Below, piece after piece: positions 53,262-63,921 of a DNA stretch of 64,000 nt. The DNA lies in assembly GCA_963580285.1 (NCBI GenBank), contig OY757026.1, positions 68,201,396 to 68,265,395 of the forward strand, written 5' to 3'. The DNA comes from Lucinisca nassula (lineage: Eukaryota; Mollusca; Bivalvia; Lucinida; Lucinidae). The translations under genes were made by a program, and so were the position numbers. Numbering within the stretch: the first letter of the stretch is position 1; each line of letters begins with the position of its first letter. The notes under the pieces are model-generated. The model did no database searches, was not told the DNA's origin, and was given only the letters and a program-made list of their open reading frames with translations.

Positions 53262-56200
53262 CTAGAGCTGTCAGTGAAACTGACTAGGGCCCCGGTGTAA
53301 CAGTTTATCTTTACCCCCTGGGTAGCTTTACCCCCGGGGGTAAAGATATCCCGGGATATCTTTACCCCCACCCTGGATATCTTCACCCCCGGGGGTAAAG
53401 ATATCCCGACTGGGATATCTTTACCCCCGGGGGTATAGCTATCCCAGCCGGGATATCTTTACCCCCACCCCAACTTTTGGGTATAAACTATTTTCTTAAT
53501 GCCCAATTTCTTCTTATATGTAAGTGAAGCAAGATAGTGGACTCGATGTTTCACTTTAACATTTTTTCGTTTCAATCATGACTCAGACTAATAGAACTAC
53601 CCTTAGTAAGAAATATGACCATATTATAGAGGCAAATGATTATTTAATAACTTCTTTTTTGTATATTTTCTTATTCAAAATGTCCCTTATGACAATCTTT
53701 CATAATCTTGCATTATCCCCCTCAGTTGTGAAATGGGTGGTTGTGGTGCGTGGAAAGGCGGGGGTAAAGCTAAACTGGCCAGGATATCTTTACCCCCACC
53801 CCAACTTTTGGGTATAAACTATTTTCTAAATGCCCAATTTCTTCTTATATGTAAGAGAAGCAAGATAGTGGACTCGATGTTTCACTTTAACATTTTTCGT
53901 TTCAATTGTGACTCGGACTATTAGAACTACCCTTAGTAAGAAATATGACCATATTATAGAGACGAATGATTATTTAATAACTTCTTTTTGTTTGATTCTT
54001 ATTCAAAATATCCCTTATGACAATCTTTCATAATCTTGCATTATCCCTGTCAGTTGTGAAATGGGTGGTGGGGGTGAGTGGAAAGGCGGGGGTAAAGATA
54101 TCCCGGCTGGGATAAAGCTAAACTGGCCAGGATATCTTTACCCCCACCCCAACTTTCGGGTATAAACTATTTTCTAATTGCCCAATGTCTTCTAATATGT
54201 AAGAGAAGCAAGATAGTGGACTTGATGTTTCACTTGAACATATTTCATTTCAATCATGACTCAGACTAATAGAACTACCCTTGGTAAGAAATACGACCAT
54301 ATTATAGAGGCAAATGATTATTTTAATAACTTCTTTTTGTATAGTTTCTTATTCAAAATGTCCCTTATGACAATCTTTCATAATCTTGCATTATCCCTGT
54401 CAGTTGTGAAATGGGTGGTGGTGAGTGAAAAGATGAGGGTAAAGATATCCCGGCTGGGATATCTTTACCCCCGAGGGTAAAGCTAAACTGGCCAGGATAT
54501 CTTTACCCCCACCCCAACTTTTTGGTATAAACTATTTCTTAATGCCCAATTTCTTCTTATAATTATGTAAGTGAAGCAAAAAAAAAACAAAAAAAAAACA
54601 AGCCTAATTAAACCATACAACTTGCAAGAATATTTTTTTCACATCTTATACCATTGCTCATGGGTGGGGGTGAAGATTTCATGGCTGGGATAGGGTGACC
54701 CCCCCCCCACCACCCCCAAAAAAATCAAGACTTTGGAAAACCCAGACAAGCACACTTCTCAACAATGGAAGGTACTACTGATGTCCAATGGTCTATGGTT
54801 GACATAACATTACCACAAGCTAGCTTGCATGAATCAGGATTTCACACCTCTACCATTGCTCATGGGTGGGGGTAAAGATATCCCGGCCGGGATACCTTCA
54901 CCCCAGGGGTAAAATATCCTGGCTGGGTAACCTTCACCCCACACTTCCAGCATTTCGAAAAACCAAAACAAGAACACTTATACCCTATAGCTTGCATAAA
55001 TCAGTTTTTCACAAAATATCCTGGCTGGGGTAGCTTGACCCCCACCCTTCCAGCATTTTGAAAAACACAAACAAGCACACTTATACTATATAGTGTGCAT
55101 TAATCAGTTTTTCACAAATTGTACCTTTGCGCATTGGTGGGGGTGAAGATAGTGTGACCCCACCCCACCCCACCCCAAATCCAGACTTTGGAAGACCCAA
55201 ACAATCACACTTTTCAACAATGAAGGTACTACTGATGTCCAATGGTCTATGGTTGACATAACATCACCACAAGCTAGCTTGCATGAAACAGGATTTCACA
55301 TCTCTACCATTGCTCATGGTTGGGGGTAAAGATATCCCGGCCGGGATACCTTCATCCCCGCCTTGCCACACACAACCACAACCACCACCACTCACAACTG
55401 ACAGGGTTAATGCAAGATTAAGAAAGATTGTCATAATCAAGGTGTTGACTAAGAAAATAAACAAAATGAAGTTATTAAAGGTCATATGCCTCTATAATAT
55501 GGTCATATTTCTTACTTAGGGTAGTTCTATGCAGTGTCATGACTGAAACAAAAAATGTTCAAGTGAAACATCGAGTTCACTATCTTGCTTCAGTTACATA
55601 TAAGAAGAAATTGGGCATTGAGAAAATAGTTTATATCCAAAAGTGGGGATGGGGGTAGAGATATACTGGCCAGTTTAGCTTTACCCCCTGGGGGTAAAGA
55701 TATCCCAGCCAGGATATCTTTACCCCCGCCTTTCCACTCACCACCACCCATCTCACAACTGACAGGGATAATGCAAGATTATGAAAGATTGTCATAAGGG
55801 ACATTTTGAATAAGAAAATATACAGAAAGAAGTTATTAAATAATCATTTGCCTCTATAATATGTTCATATTTCTTACTAAGGGTTGTTCTATTAGTCAGA
55901 GTCACAATTGAAACAAAAAATGTTAAAGTGAAACATAGAGTCCACTATCTTGCTTCTCTTACATATAAGAAGAAATTGGGCATTTAGAAAATAGTTTATA
56001 CCCAAAAGTTGGGGTGGGGGTAAAGATATCCTGGCCAGTTTAGCTTTACCCCCGGGGGTAAAGATATCCCAGCCAGGATATCTTTACCCCCGCATTTCCA
56101 CTCACCACCACCCATTTCACAACTGACAGGGATAATGCAAGATTATGAAAGATTGTCATAAAGGACATTTTGAATAAGAAAATATACAAAAAGAAGTTAT

Positions 56201-58082
56201 TAAATAATCATTTGCCTCTATAATATGGTCATATTTCTTTCTAAGGGTAGCTCTATTAGTCCCAGTCACGATTGAAACGAAAAATGGTAAAGTGAAACCT
56301 CGAGTCCACTATCTTGCTTCTCTTACATATCAGAAGACATTGGGCATTTAGAAAATAGTTTATACCCAAAAGTTGGGGTGGGGGTAAAGATACCCTGGCC
56401 AGTTTAGCTTTACCCCTGGGGGTAAAGATATCCCAGCCGGGATATCTTTACCCCCGCCTTTGCACTCACCACCACCACCCATTTCACAACTGACAGGGAT
56501 AATGCAAGATTATGAAAGATTGTCATAAGGGACATTTTGAATAAGAAAATATACAAAAAGAAGTTATTAAATAATCATTTGCCTCTATAATATGGTCATA
56601 TTTCTTACTAAGGGTAGTTCTAATAGTCCGAGTCACGATTGAAACGAAAAATGTTAAAGTGAAACATAGAGTCCACTATCTTGCTTCTCTTACATATAAT
56701 AAGAAATTGGGCATTTAGAAAATAGTTTATACCCAAAAGTTGGGGTGGGGGTAAAGATATCCTGGCCAGTTTAGCTTTACCCCCGGGGGTAAAGATATCC
56801 CAGCCAGGATATCTTTACCCCCGCCTTTGCACTCACCCCCACCACCCATTTCACAACTAACAGGGATAATGCAAGATTATGAAAGATTGTCATAAGGGAC
56901 ATTTTGAATAAGAAACTATACAAAAAGAAGTTATTAAATATCATTTGCCTCTATAATATGGTCATATTTCTTACTAAGGTAGTTCTAATAGTCCGAGTCA
57001 CGATTGAAACGAAAAATGTTAAAGTGAAACATCGAGTCCACTATCTTGCTTCTCTTACATATAAGAAGAAATTGGGCATTAAGAAAATAGTTTATACCCA
57101 AAAGTTCGGTCGGGGGTAAAGATATCCTGGCCAGTTTAGCTTTACCCCCGCCTTTCCACTCACCACCACCACCCATTTCAGAACTGACAGGGATAATGCA
57201 AGATTATGAAAGATTGTCATAAGGGACATTTTGAATAAGAAAATATACAAAAAAGAAGTTCTTAATCATTTGCCTCTATAATATGGTCATATTTCTTACT
57301 AAGGGTAGTTCTATTTGTCTGAGTCATGATTGAAACGAAAATTTTTTAAGTGAAACATTGAGTCCATTATCTTGCTTCTCTTACATATAAGAAGAAATTG
57401 GGCATTAAGAAAATAGTTTATACCCAAAAGTTGGGGTGGGGGTAAAGATATCCTGGCCAGTTTAGCTTTACCCCCGCCTTTCCACTCACCACCACCACCC
57501 ATTTCACAACTGATAGGGATAATGCAAGATTATGAAAGATTGTCATAAGGGACATTTTGAATAAGACAATATACAAAAATGAAGTTATTAAATAATCATT
57601 TGCCTCTACAATATTGTCATATTTCTTACGAAGGGTAGTTCTATTAGTCCGAGTCATGATTGAAACGAAAAAATGTTAAAGTGAAACATCGAGTCCACTA
57701 TCTTGCTTCACTTACATTTAAGAAGAAATTGGGCATTAAGAAAATAGTTTATACCCAAAAGTTGGGATGGGGGTAAAGATATCCTGGCCAGTTTAGCTTT
57801 ACCCCCGGGGGTAAAGATATCCTGGCCAGTTTAGCTTTACCCCCGGGGGTGAAGATATCCAGGGTGGGGGTAAAGATATCCCGGGATATCCTTACCCCCG
57901 GGGGTAAAGCTACCCCTGAGTAGCTTTACCCCCGGGGGTAAAGCTACCCAGGGGTCAAAATAAACTGGGACACCGGCAGTGCTATCAGAAATTTGTGGAC
58001 GGACAGACGGACAGACAGACAGACAGACGGACGGACAGAGTGATTACTATAGGGCACCCACACTTTCAGTGCGGGGCCCTAA
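53262..58082 (+). mobile_element. Helitron-like element (CTAGAGC type) hosting the foldback element
   Basis: Its own sequence is only 53262-53295 and 57977-58082: CTAGAGCTGTCAGTGAAACT, then CGGCAGTGCTATCAG, (GACAGACG)n, and the end CACTTTCAGTGCGGGGCCC with TAA. Without the insert it would be ~140 bp, like the copies at 51065 and 62516, which give the empty site. Confidence 0.9.
53296..57972. mobile_element. Foldback-like transposon, 4,677 bp giant inverted repeat
   Basis: Ends TGTAACAGTTTAT and ATAAACTGGGACA (inverted), with CCGG on both sides (53292-53295, 57973-57976) as a probable 4-bp target duplication. The left arm (to ~54.6 kb) has four tandem units of 331-375 bp. The right arm (~55.38 kb onward) has seven units of 326-368 bp in reverse orientation. 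Units are joined by GGGGGTAAAGATATCCCGG-type palindromes. The middle (~54.6-55.38 kb) has two direct copies of a ~170-bp block (GGTACTACTGATGTCCAATG at 54769 and 55223). Long terminal inverted repeats built of tandem subrepeats are the hallmark of foldback elements. The repeated ~79-codon frames in both arms drift in length between units, so I do not call them genes. Confidence 0.9.
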
Positions 58083-58119
58083 AAAAAAGTTCGGAATATG
58101 AAAAACAATGCTCATATAT

Positions 58120-58413
58120 CATTAGGGTATGGTGGTTGGTGGTTGGATGAGGCACGGGTGTCAAACGTCACCGGGGCATTCAACTGATATTAGCTTACAG
58201 GTAGCAAGGCTCGTCTTTGCAGCAGGACTGGGAAGAGGGGAAAAACTGTTATTTCTTCTGTTTCTTCCATTCATTCATTCTCCCCTTTCTCTCCTGTCCC
58301 TTCTCTTCCATCTTCTCTACTATCTCTTCTGTCTCTTTTCTCCCTTTCTCTGGGAGATGTCACAAAATGATCCTTAAGGGTTGACAGGTTGTTAAACTCC
58401 AACATAATCAATC
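58120..58413 (+). mobile_element. SINE-F (pyrimidine-rich type)
   Basis: CATTCAACTGATATTAGCTT, a CTTCC/TCTCC tract, CTACTATCTCTTCTGTC, and tail GGTTGTTAAACTCCAAC. The 82-codon frame is repeat-derived. Confidence 0.65.
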
Positions 58414-58626
58414 CTAACCCTTATCTTGCTGAATATTCATTTAAGCCACACCTATTTCTGTCTATCAACCAATCAAATTCCTTGATGTAATTTATTGCTA
58501 CAAATTCATAAACTGAATGCCAAACAGTGTAGATCCTGATCAAATGGCTTCTTCAGAAGCCATCTGATCTGAATCTGCCCTGTTTCCAAAGATAGGGGTT
58601 GTCGTGAACAGCAAGATAAGGGTTAA
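58414..58626 (-). mobile_element. TTAA MITE family 1
   Basis: Left target mutated to CTAA, right TTAA; CCCTTATCTTGCTGAATATT and AGCAAGATAAGGG ends. Confidence 0.85.
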
Positions 58627-58716
58627 TCTTGAAGTATTCAAAATTGAAAATCAATATTAGAGGAAATACACATGCAGGGGAGACAACTAATCTCTTCTAT
58701 ATCAGTAAATATGGTA

Positions 58717-58865
58717 GAGTGTTTGAGTTTTACGTCTCACCAACAACTAAGGTCATACGGAGACGGGACCTCAGTTTAAAGACTCATCCGAAAGTCTGGA
58801 GAAGCCCGGGATCAATCCTGGTTTACAAGGAGAGTAGCATAACCACTACACCATGGAGGCTTCTG
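58717..58865 (-). mobile_element. SINE-G, 14-bp target duplication
   Basis: Minus-strand head GAAGCCTCCATGGTGTAGTG; 11-bp deletion around the B box relative to the other copies. Flanked by CAGTAAATATGGTA (58703-58716) and CAGTAAATACGGTA (58866-58879), one mismatch. Confidence 0.93.
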
Positions 58866-58959
58866 CAGTAAATACGGTAGACGTCACTAAAAATCACACC
58901 ATTGTCATCACAATATGGCAGGTGGCAGAACCAAAGAGACTGCATTATCAAAAGTTGGG

Positions 58960-59232
58960 TTGCATTACGATAACACACCCGTACGATATAGTGCAATTTT
59001 CACATCTCCAAAATGGCTACTTTTCTGATGAAAATCCTTGATATTTTTCTTATAAATGCTCATAAAATAGGTTGTGTGTGCTCGTTAGAACCACCTAACG
59101 AGTACCCACAACCTTTGTCTTGTAGCAGAAATAAGAAAAATAACGAATACACCCGTAAACCCCAGTTTTTATCTCTATATAAAGTGGGGTTAAGGGGGGT
59201 CTTCATTTCACGGACTTGTTCACGTGATGGTC
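58960..59232 (+). mobile_element. PAL MITE, type B, collapsed palindrome
   Basis: ACGATAACACACCCGTACG start, centre shortened to CGTTAGAACCACCTAACGAG, TAAACCCCAGTTTTTATC hairpin, end TTTCACGGACTTGTTCACGT. Confidence 0.85.
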
Positions 59233-59364
59233 ACAAATGTAGATGGCTTGATGAAGAAACAAAATGACAAATGAAAGGACAATAAACTGAAGTCCTATAT
59301 CGCAACATTCTTCAGCAAGTGGGACAAAAATGACCATTATCATCTAAGGTCAATTATTTTTATA

Positions 59365-59605
59365 AACCATTACGATAACACATCCGTGTGACATCAAGCA
59401 TTTTTAAACATCTCCAAAATGGCTACTTTTCTGAAGAAAATCTGTGATATTTTTCTTTTTTTATACTGCAAACATACCCACAACCTATGTCTTGGAGCAG
59501 AAATAAGAAAATGATGTATACCCCCATAAACCCCCCATTTTCTCTATATTAAGTGGGGTTTAGGGGGGGGGGTCTTCATTTCATGGACATGTTCAAGTGA
59601 TGTTT
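59365..59605 (+). mobile_element. PAL MITE, type B, centre deleted
   Basis: ACGATAACACATCCGTGTGA start, CTGCAAACATACCCACAACC where the palindrome should be, hairpin AACCCCCCATTTTC, end TTTCATGGACATGTTCAAG. Confidence 0.82.
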
Positions 59606-59654
59606 ACATTTTTGGGATTCATCTGTTAGCACTGTGTTATAATGAACAGTGTTA

Positions 59655-59765
59655 TAAATAGAGGATCTTACACAAGTGGTCCTTTCATATGAATTTATGA
59701 CACAAGCCTTTGGCGAGTTTCATAAATTTCATATGAAATGACCATGAGTGTAAGATTTTGTTTCT
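59655..59765. mobile_element. Hairpin MITE
   Basis: AGGATCTTACACAAGTGGTC and CATATGAATTTATGACAC, answered by GTTTCATAAATTTCATATG and GACCATGAGTGTAAGAT. Related to the hairpin at 9035-9150. Confidence 0.75.
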
Positions 59766-59982
59766 AATATGACCACTTTAAATTAGATTTTATCACCTTT
59801 AAATTTGATATTTTTTCACAAAAAAAAAACACATAAATACGTGGTTGACATGGATTTCGTTATGACGTTACTTTAACCTCCAAATGATGAGGTCATACAA
59901 TTTTTTTTACACAACGTTATCCACTGCTTAACGACGACGTCATATGATAAAGACGTTTATGTGTACACATGAACTGACTTAC

Positions 59983-60067
59983 CTCTGTTTTCTAATGATA
60001 ACTAAAAAGATGATTCCCAACAGGACTAATATGGCAAGCACCACAGAAACTACTATTGGCACTAATG
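59983..60067 (-). CDS. LRP1: LRP1-like transmembrane exon
   Basis: 85 bp after acceptor TTTTCAG, donor GTAAGT. Encodes (T)LVPIVVSVVLAILVLLGIIF then LVIIRKQ(R): a 23-25-residue hydrophobic helix followed by the basic stop-transfer RKQR. This anchors the receptor in the plasma membrane with the following exons on the cytoplasmic side. Splice phases 1 (in) and 2 (out) match the neighbouring exons. Confidence 0.9.
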
Positions 60068-60106
60068 CTGAAAACAGATAAAAATATAAAAGACAATGAA
60101 AAACAT

Positions 60107-60348
60107 TTAAGGTGAATGGGAACAGCTGGCAGATTTTTTCGCCATTTTTCAAAAAGAGACAACTTTCTAGACTTCCTGTTCACTTTTCTATAAGACCTGT
60201 CCCAAAGAAACAGGGTCTACTCTTAAAGGAAAGAATTTGCTCCTCAGGAGCAAATTCTTTTCCTTTATGAGTTGACTCCTATTGACAGTGGAGACAAAAA
60301 TACTTTTGAAGGATTTGCCTCCCCTGAAGGTTTATCCATTCCCCTGAA
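60107..60348 (+). mobile_element. TTAA MITE family 3
   Basis: TTAAGGTGAATGGGAACAGC / TTTATCCATTCCCCTGAA ends. Central AGAATTTGCTCCTCAGGAGC. Its right target tetranucleotide is also the left one of the next MITE. It starts 40 bp upstream (gene sense) of the transmembrane exon. Confidence 0.85.
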
Positions 60349-60548
60349 TCCTTATCCTGCTGAATAAATAAATCTAGGAACCCATTAACATTTCAACCAA
60401 TCAAATTACTTAAGTAATTTATTCATTTAAATTCGCAAACTGATCTTCAGTGTAGATCCCGATCAGAGGGATTCTTCAGAAGTCATCTGATCTGGATCTA
60501 CATTGTTTGCAAAGGTAGGGGTTGTCATGTTCAGCAGGATAAGGGTTA
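60345..60548 (-). mobile_element. TTAA MITE family 1, abutting family 3
   Basis: Left target decayed to TGAA (shared), right TTAA. ATCCTTATCCTGCTGAATAA and CAGCAGGATAAGGG ends. Confidence 0.83.
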
Positions 60549-60580
60549 ACCATAAACCCAATTCAGTCAGGAAACCCCAA

Positions 60581-61714
60581 CAAGAGGGCCCAGAGGGCCC
60601 TGGTTCGCTCACCTGATCCAATGTATAACAAGTGGGCCCCGGGCAGGGTCAATTTTGGCCCCAGGGCTATAATTTGAACAATCTTGGTAGAGGTCCACAA
60701 GATGAAGCTTCATATCGAATATGAAAGACCCGGGCTTTGTGGTTTCAGAGGAGAAGATTTTAAAGGTTTACCCTGCATAAAGAAGTCTATATAAAACAAG
60801 ATTTTCCCTATATAAGTCTATGTAAAATCAAAGGGCCCCGGAGCGGGGACATTTTTGGCCCCAGGGCTTTAATTTGAACAATCTTTGTAGAGGTCCACTA
60901 GCTGAAGCTTCATAACAAATATCTAAGACCTAAGCCTTGTGTTTCAGAGAAGATGATTTTTAAAGATTTTCCCTGTATAAGTCTATGTAAAACCAAAGGG
61001 CCACATGGCTGGGGCATTTTTGGTCTCATTGCTATAATTTGAACAATCTTTATAGAGGTCCACTAGCTGAAGCTTCATAACAAATATCGAAGACCTAAGC
61101 CTTGTGGTTTCAGAGAAGAAGATTTTTCAAGATTTTCCCTATATAAGTCTATGTAAAACCAAAGGGCCCCGGAGCGGGGGCATTTTTGGCCCCAGGGCTA
61201 TGATTTGAACAATCTTGGTAGAGGTCCACAAGATGAAGCTTCATTACAAATATCAAAGACTTGGGCCTTGCAGTTTCAGAGAAGAAGATTTTTAAAGATT
61301 TTCCTATATAAGCCTATGTAAAACAAAAGGGCCCCGGTGCAGGGGCATTTTTGGCCCCAGCACTGTAATTTGAACAATCTTGGTAGGGGTCCACTAAATG
61401 AAGCTTCATACCAAATATCAAAGGCCTGGGCCTTGCGGTTTCAGAGAAGAAGATTTTTTAAGTTTTCGGTGAAAAAAATCTATTTTTGGCTACTGTGACA
61501 TATATGTGCAACGGACCGGAACCATTTGAACAACTTTGAAAGGGGACCACCTGAGGATCATTTCTGTGAAGTTTGGTCAAAATCTGATCAGTGGTTTAGG
61601 AGGAGATGTCGTTTGAAGAAAAAGTTTACGGACGGACGCACGGATGCACGCACGCACGACGGACAAAAAGTGATCCCAAATGCTCACCTTGTCACTACCT
61701 GACAGGTGAGCTAA
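60581..61714 (+). mobile_element. Helitron-like element, CAAGAG type
   Basis: 5' CAAGAGGGCCCAGAGGGCCC hairpin, CGCTCACCTG; six ~150-bp core units of the same GGCCCCAGGGCTATAATTTG family as at 46.3-48.0 kb; CGGACGCACGGATGCACGC; 3' GCTCACCTTGTC...GACAGGTGAGCTAA. Complete at both ends and sits in an LRP1-like intron. Confidence 0.88.
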
Positions 61715-61737
61715 AAAGGAAAGCACCTATTTTGGGG

Positions 61738-61972
61738 GTTTTTGGTTTGATTTGAGGTTTGGCGTCCCAGTCAACACTGTATAAGTCATTCTTGGGACAT
61801 TGCTTCCAATTTTGTGGGACTTTTAACTGACATTGAGATGAAATGACATTTCAAGCCCTGTTGCCAAATGAAACCAAAGGGGTTTATAAGCATGGATGGT
61901 CTGGCTCGCACCGCTTTGTCTGGGCAGGCTTAGATCCTCTAAGCGGTTTACCAGTACTCGTGTTGCGTATAT
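61738..61972 (-). mobile_element. SINE-A, 5'-truncated
   Basis: TTGATTTGAGGTTTGGCGTC tail side through CCTCTAAGCGGTTTACCAGT; the head beyond CTCGTGT is missing. Another tail-only piece is at 62172-62250. Confidence 0.82.
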
Positions 61973-62515
61973 AAGTTAGGAAAAGAACTTTCTTCTGATC
62001 CTTAGTATGTATTTAACTTTGTTTTGTATGTGAATTATTTTGTGAACTTATAGAATATGTTTAAACCAAAAGGATATGCTGGAAAATAGTGCAGGCTATG
62101 AGCAGATGCTGCATTCTGCAGCATTTGATCATGGTCTTCACTTTTTGCAAATAGCTTAATCATTCTCTAATTGATTTGTTTGTTTTATTTGAGGTTTAAC
62201 ATCCACCTCAACATTATATAGGTCATTTTGGAGACATTGCTTCAAAATTTAGTTTGTAGCATGCCTGGGCGATGCCAGGAGTGTTGTGCTGCTCCTGGTG
62301 GTCATACACATTACTGACAGGAAAAAGTGACTAGATATGTGCATGTCTACATTAATGACAGTAAAAAGTGACTGATTTGTGCATGTCTATGACATTTGAA
62401 ATAATCTGACATAAAGATGATGATTCCTCAAACATTTATGCAAATTCTTCCTTAACAGGTTACAGGCTGTGATATGTGAACTGGTTGCCAAAGTTTGCCG
62501 TTAACATGTTGCAAA

Positions 62516-62651
62516 CTAGAGCTGTCAGTGAAACTGACTAGGGCCCCGGCAGCGCTATCAGAAATTTGTGGACGGACAGACGGACAGACAGACAGACGGA
62601 CCGACAGAGTGATTACTATAGGGCACCCACACTTTCAGTGCGGGGCCCTAA
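62516..62651 (+). mobile_element. Helitron-like element, 136 bp, CTAGAGC type
   Basis: CTAGAGCTGTCAGTGAAACT, (GACGGACAGACG)n, CACTTTCAGTGCGGGGCCC and TAA. Flanks are A on the left and T on the right. It shows the uninterrupted GGGCCCCGGCAGCGCTATC that the foldback element hit in its sister. Confidence 0.92.
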
Positions 62652-62836
62652 TAAACATATTCATCTTTCTGAATCATCATTATCCAACATCTTTATACTA
62701 TGAGGAAATATGTGTTTGCTCCTTTAATTGTTTTGAGCAGTGTATTTTACACTACAAATCATGGTCAGATAAGTTGTGCAATGGAATTTGTATATCCTTG
62801 GATCTTTGCTGGGGAAAAAAACAAGACATTACTTAC

Positions 62837-62907
62837 TTGAGCTTCCCTGTGGCAATGGAGCTATGTGTCTAAGATGACACCTGGGTCCTTCAAACCCTGA
62901 CTGACAG
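62837..62907 (-). CDS. LRP1: LRP1-like exon: end of EGF domain and juxtamembrane
   Basis: 71 bp between acceptor TTTTTCAG (AG at 62908-62909) and donor GTAAGT (62831-62836). With two bases from the previous exon it reads ICQSGFEGPRCHLRHIAPLP then QGSS. It supplies the fifth and sixth EGF cysteines (CxSGFEGPxC) and a short stalk before the membrane. A tandem array of acceptor-like sequences lies immediately upstream in the gene sense. Confidence 0.9.
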
Positions 62908-62911
62908 CTGA

Positions 62912-63310
62912 AAAATGACAGACAAATTACCCAAAAATCAAATGACAGCTGGAAAATTACACAAATTAAATGACAGCTACAAAATTACACAGATATTAAA
63001 TGACAGTTGCAAAATTACACAGAAATTAAATGACAGCTGGACAATTGCATTTAAATGAGAACTGGAAAATTACACAAATTAAATGACAGCTGGAAAATTA
63101 CACAGAAATTAAATGACAGCTGGAAAATTACACAGAAATTAAATGACAACTGGAAAATTACACAGAAATTAAACAGTAGCTGGAAAATTACATGTAAATT
63201 AAATAACAGCTGGAAAATAACACAGAAATTATATGGCAGCTTGAAAAGTATGAAGATTAAACATCAGATTTAAAATTACACAGAAATAATATGGCACCTG
63301 GAACCGTACA
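62912..63310. repeat. 30-bp tandem repeat next to a splice acceptor
   Basis: About a dozen units reading AAATGACAGCTGGAAAATTA then CACAGAAATT on the plus strand. On the minus strand (gene sense) each unit reads TAATTTTCCAGCTGTCATTT, resembling the true acceptor TTTTTCAGCTGTCAG. The plus-strand 72-codon frame of KLNDSWKITQ repeats is the 30-bp unit read in phase. Confidence 0.93.
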
Positions 63311-63478
63311 TTTAAATTACCCATAGATCACTAATTACCTGGCATAAGATTAATTGCACTAGTATATAATATTGTTTAATTAAAATTACTTGAGAAATTG
63401 CATATATTCATCCTTGCAACCTGACACATCCAAATTTGAAATGGACTTCTATAAATATAGTAGCATATTGTATTCAGC
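63311..63478. other. No recognisable feature (intron)
   Basis: AT-rich LRP1-like intron sequence between the tandem array and a MITE. Confidence 0.5.
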
Positions 63479-63691
63479 TTAAGCCTTGTCATGCTGAGCC
63501 CTGATATGTCTCATCTTTCAAACAATGTAGATCCAAATCAGATGGCTTCTGAAGAAGCCATCTGATCAGGATCTACATTGTTTGTCATTTAGATTGTTAA
63601 TTTGTTGCAATGGTTTGTATCAAGTAATCTGATTGATTGATAATCAGTTGTGGGTGTGGCAGATTAAAATATTCAGCAGGATAAGGATTAT
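63479..63691 (+). mobile_element. TTAA MITE family 1
   Basis: Left TTAA, right mutated to TTAT. GCCTTGTCATGCTGAG and ATTCAGCAGGATAAGG ends. Hairpin ACAATGTAGATCCAAATCAG present. Confidence 0.83.
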
Positions 63692-63780
63692 AACGTGTTA
63701 CACCTTCACTGGAGGCAGGTGTAAAACAGATTTTTGTACTATAGGAATCAAATGGTTGTACTACCATAATTGTAACTTAC

Positions 63781-63921
63781 ATGCATTTTTCACATTGTCC
63801 CATTGTGGACTTGGAGTCATCTGTATGCAACTGACAATTCACACATGTAGCACCATTGTAGCACCAGGTATCACAAACAGATTTCTCACACAAATCACCT
63901 TTGAACGTATTGTTGTAGCAC
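63781..63921 (-). CDS. LRP1: LRP1-like exon: membrane-proximal EGF domain
   Basis: 141 bp after acceptor TATACCCAG, with donor GTAAGT at 63775-63780. Encodes CYNNTFKGDLCEKSVCDTWC, YNGATCVNCQLHTDDSKSTM and GQCEKC, plus two bases of the next codon. It finishes one EGF repeat (GDLCEK) and begins another (VCDTWCYNGATC), extracellular. The EGF has two extra cysteines (VNC, CEKC) relative to a six-cysteine repeat. An open frame continues upstream into the intron but lacks an ATG. Confidence 0.88.

Larger units (their letters stand above)
38934..63921 (-). other. LRP1: LRP1-like gene, 3' part (5 exons, gene runs off the right edge)
   Basis: Endocytic and signalling receptor of the LDL-receptor-related family. 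What is seen: five exons, all with GT..AG introns and perfectly continuous phases (141, 71, 85, 145 and 114 bp). They encode, in order, an EGF domain with FxGxxC spacing, a single transmembrane helix, and an ~88-residue cytoplasmic tail with two NPxY motifs. What is known: LRP1 tails carry two NPxY signals with the wording GAxNVEIGNPTY and DPDKPTNFTNPVY. The window reads GANLEVSNPMY and DPEKSTNFANPIY at the same places, so the tail is co-linear with LRP1 rather than LRP2, LRP5/6 or LDLR. The ligand-binding repeats and propellers must lie upstream, beyond 64 kb. Introns are 873, 2,769, 6,742 and 14,048 bp and are mostly transposons. Orthology versus a lineage-specific paralogue cannot be settled here. 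Confidence 0.87.

Noticed and set aside
53057..53386. 109-codon frame taken as one protein
   Set aside because: Only its middle (53096-53240) is an LRP1-like exon. The N-terminal part is foldback and Helitron-like sequence and the C-terminal part is intron.
53578..53817. A ~79-codon frame (MTQTNRTTL...) recurring in both arms of the foldback element
   Set aside because: It recurs because the repeat unit recurs. Length, start and ending differ among units and no domain is recognisable.
63055..63273. Protein frame with seven KLNDSWKITQ repeats
   Set aside because: It is the plus-strand translation of the 30-bp tandem repeat, antisense to an LRP1-like intron.
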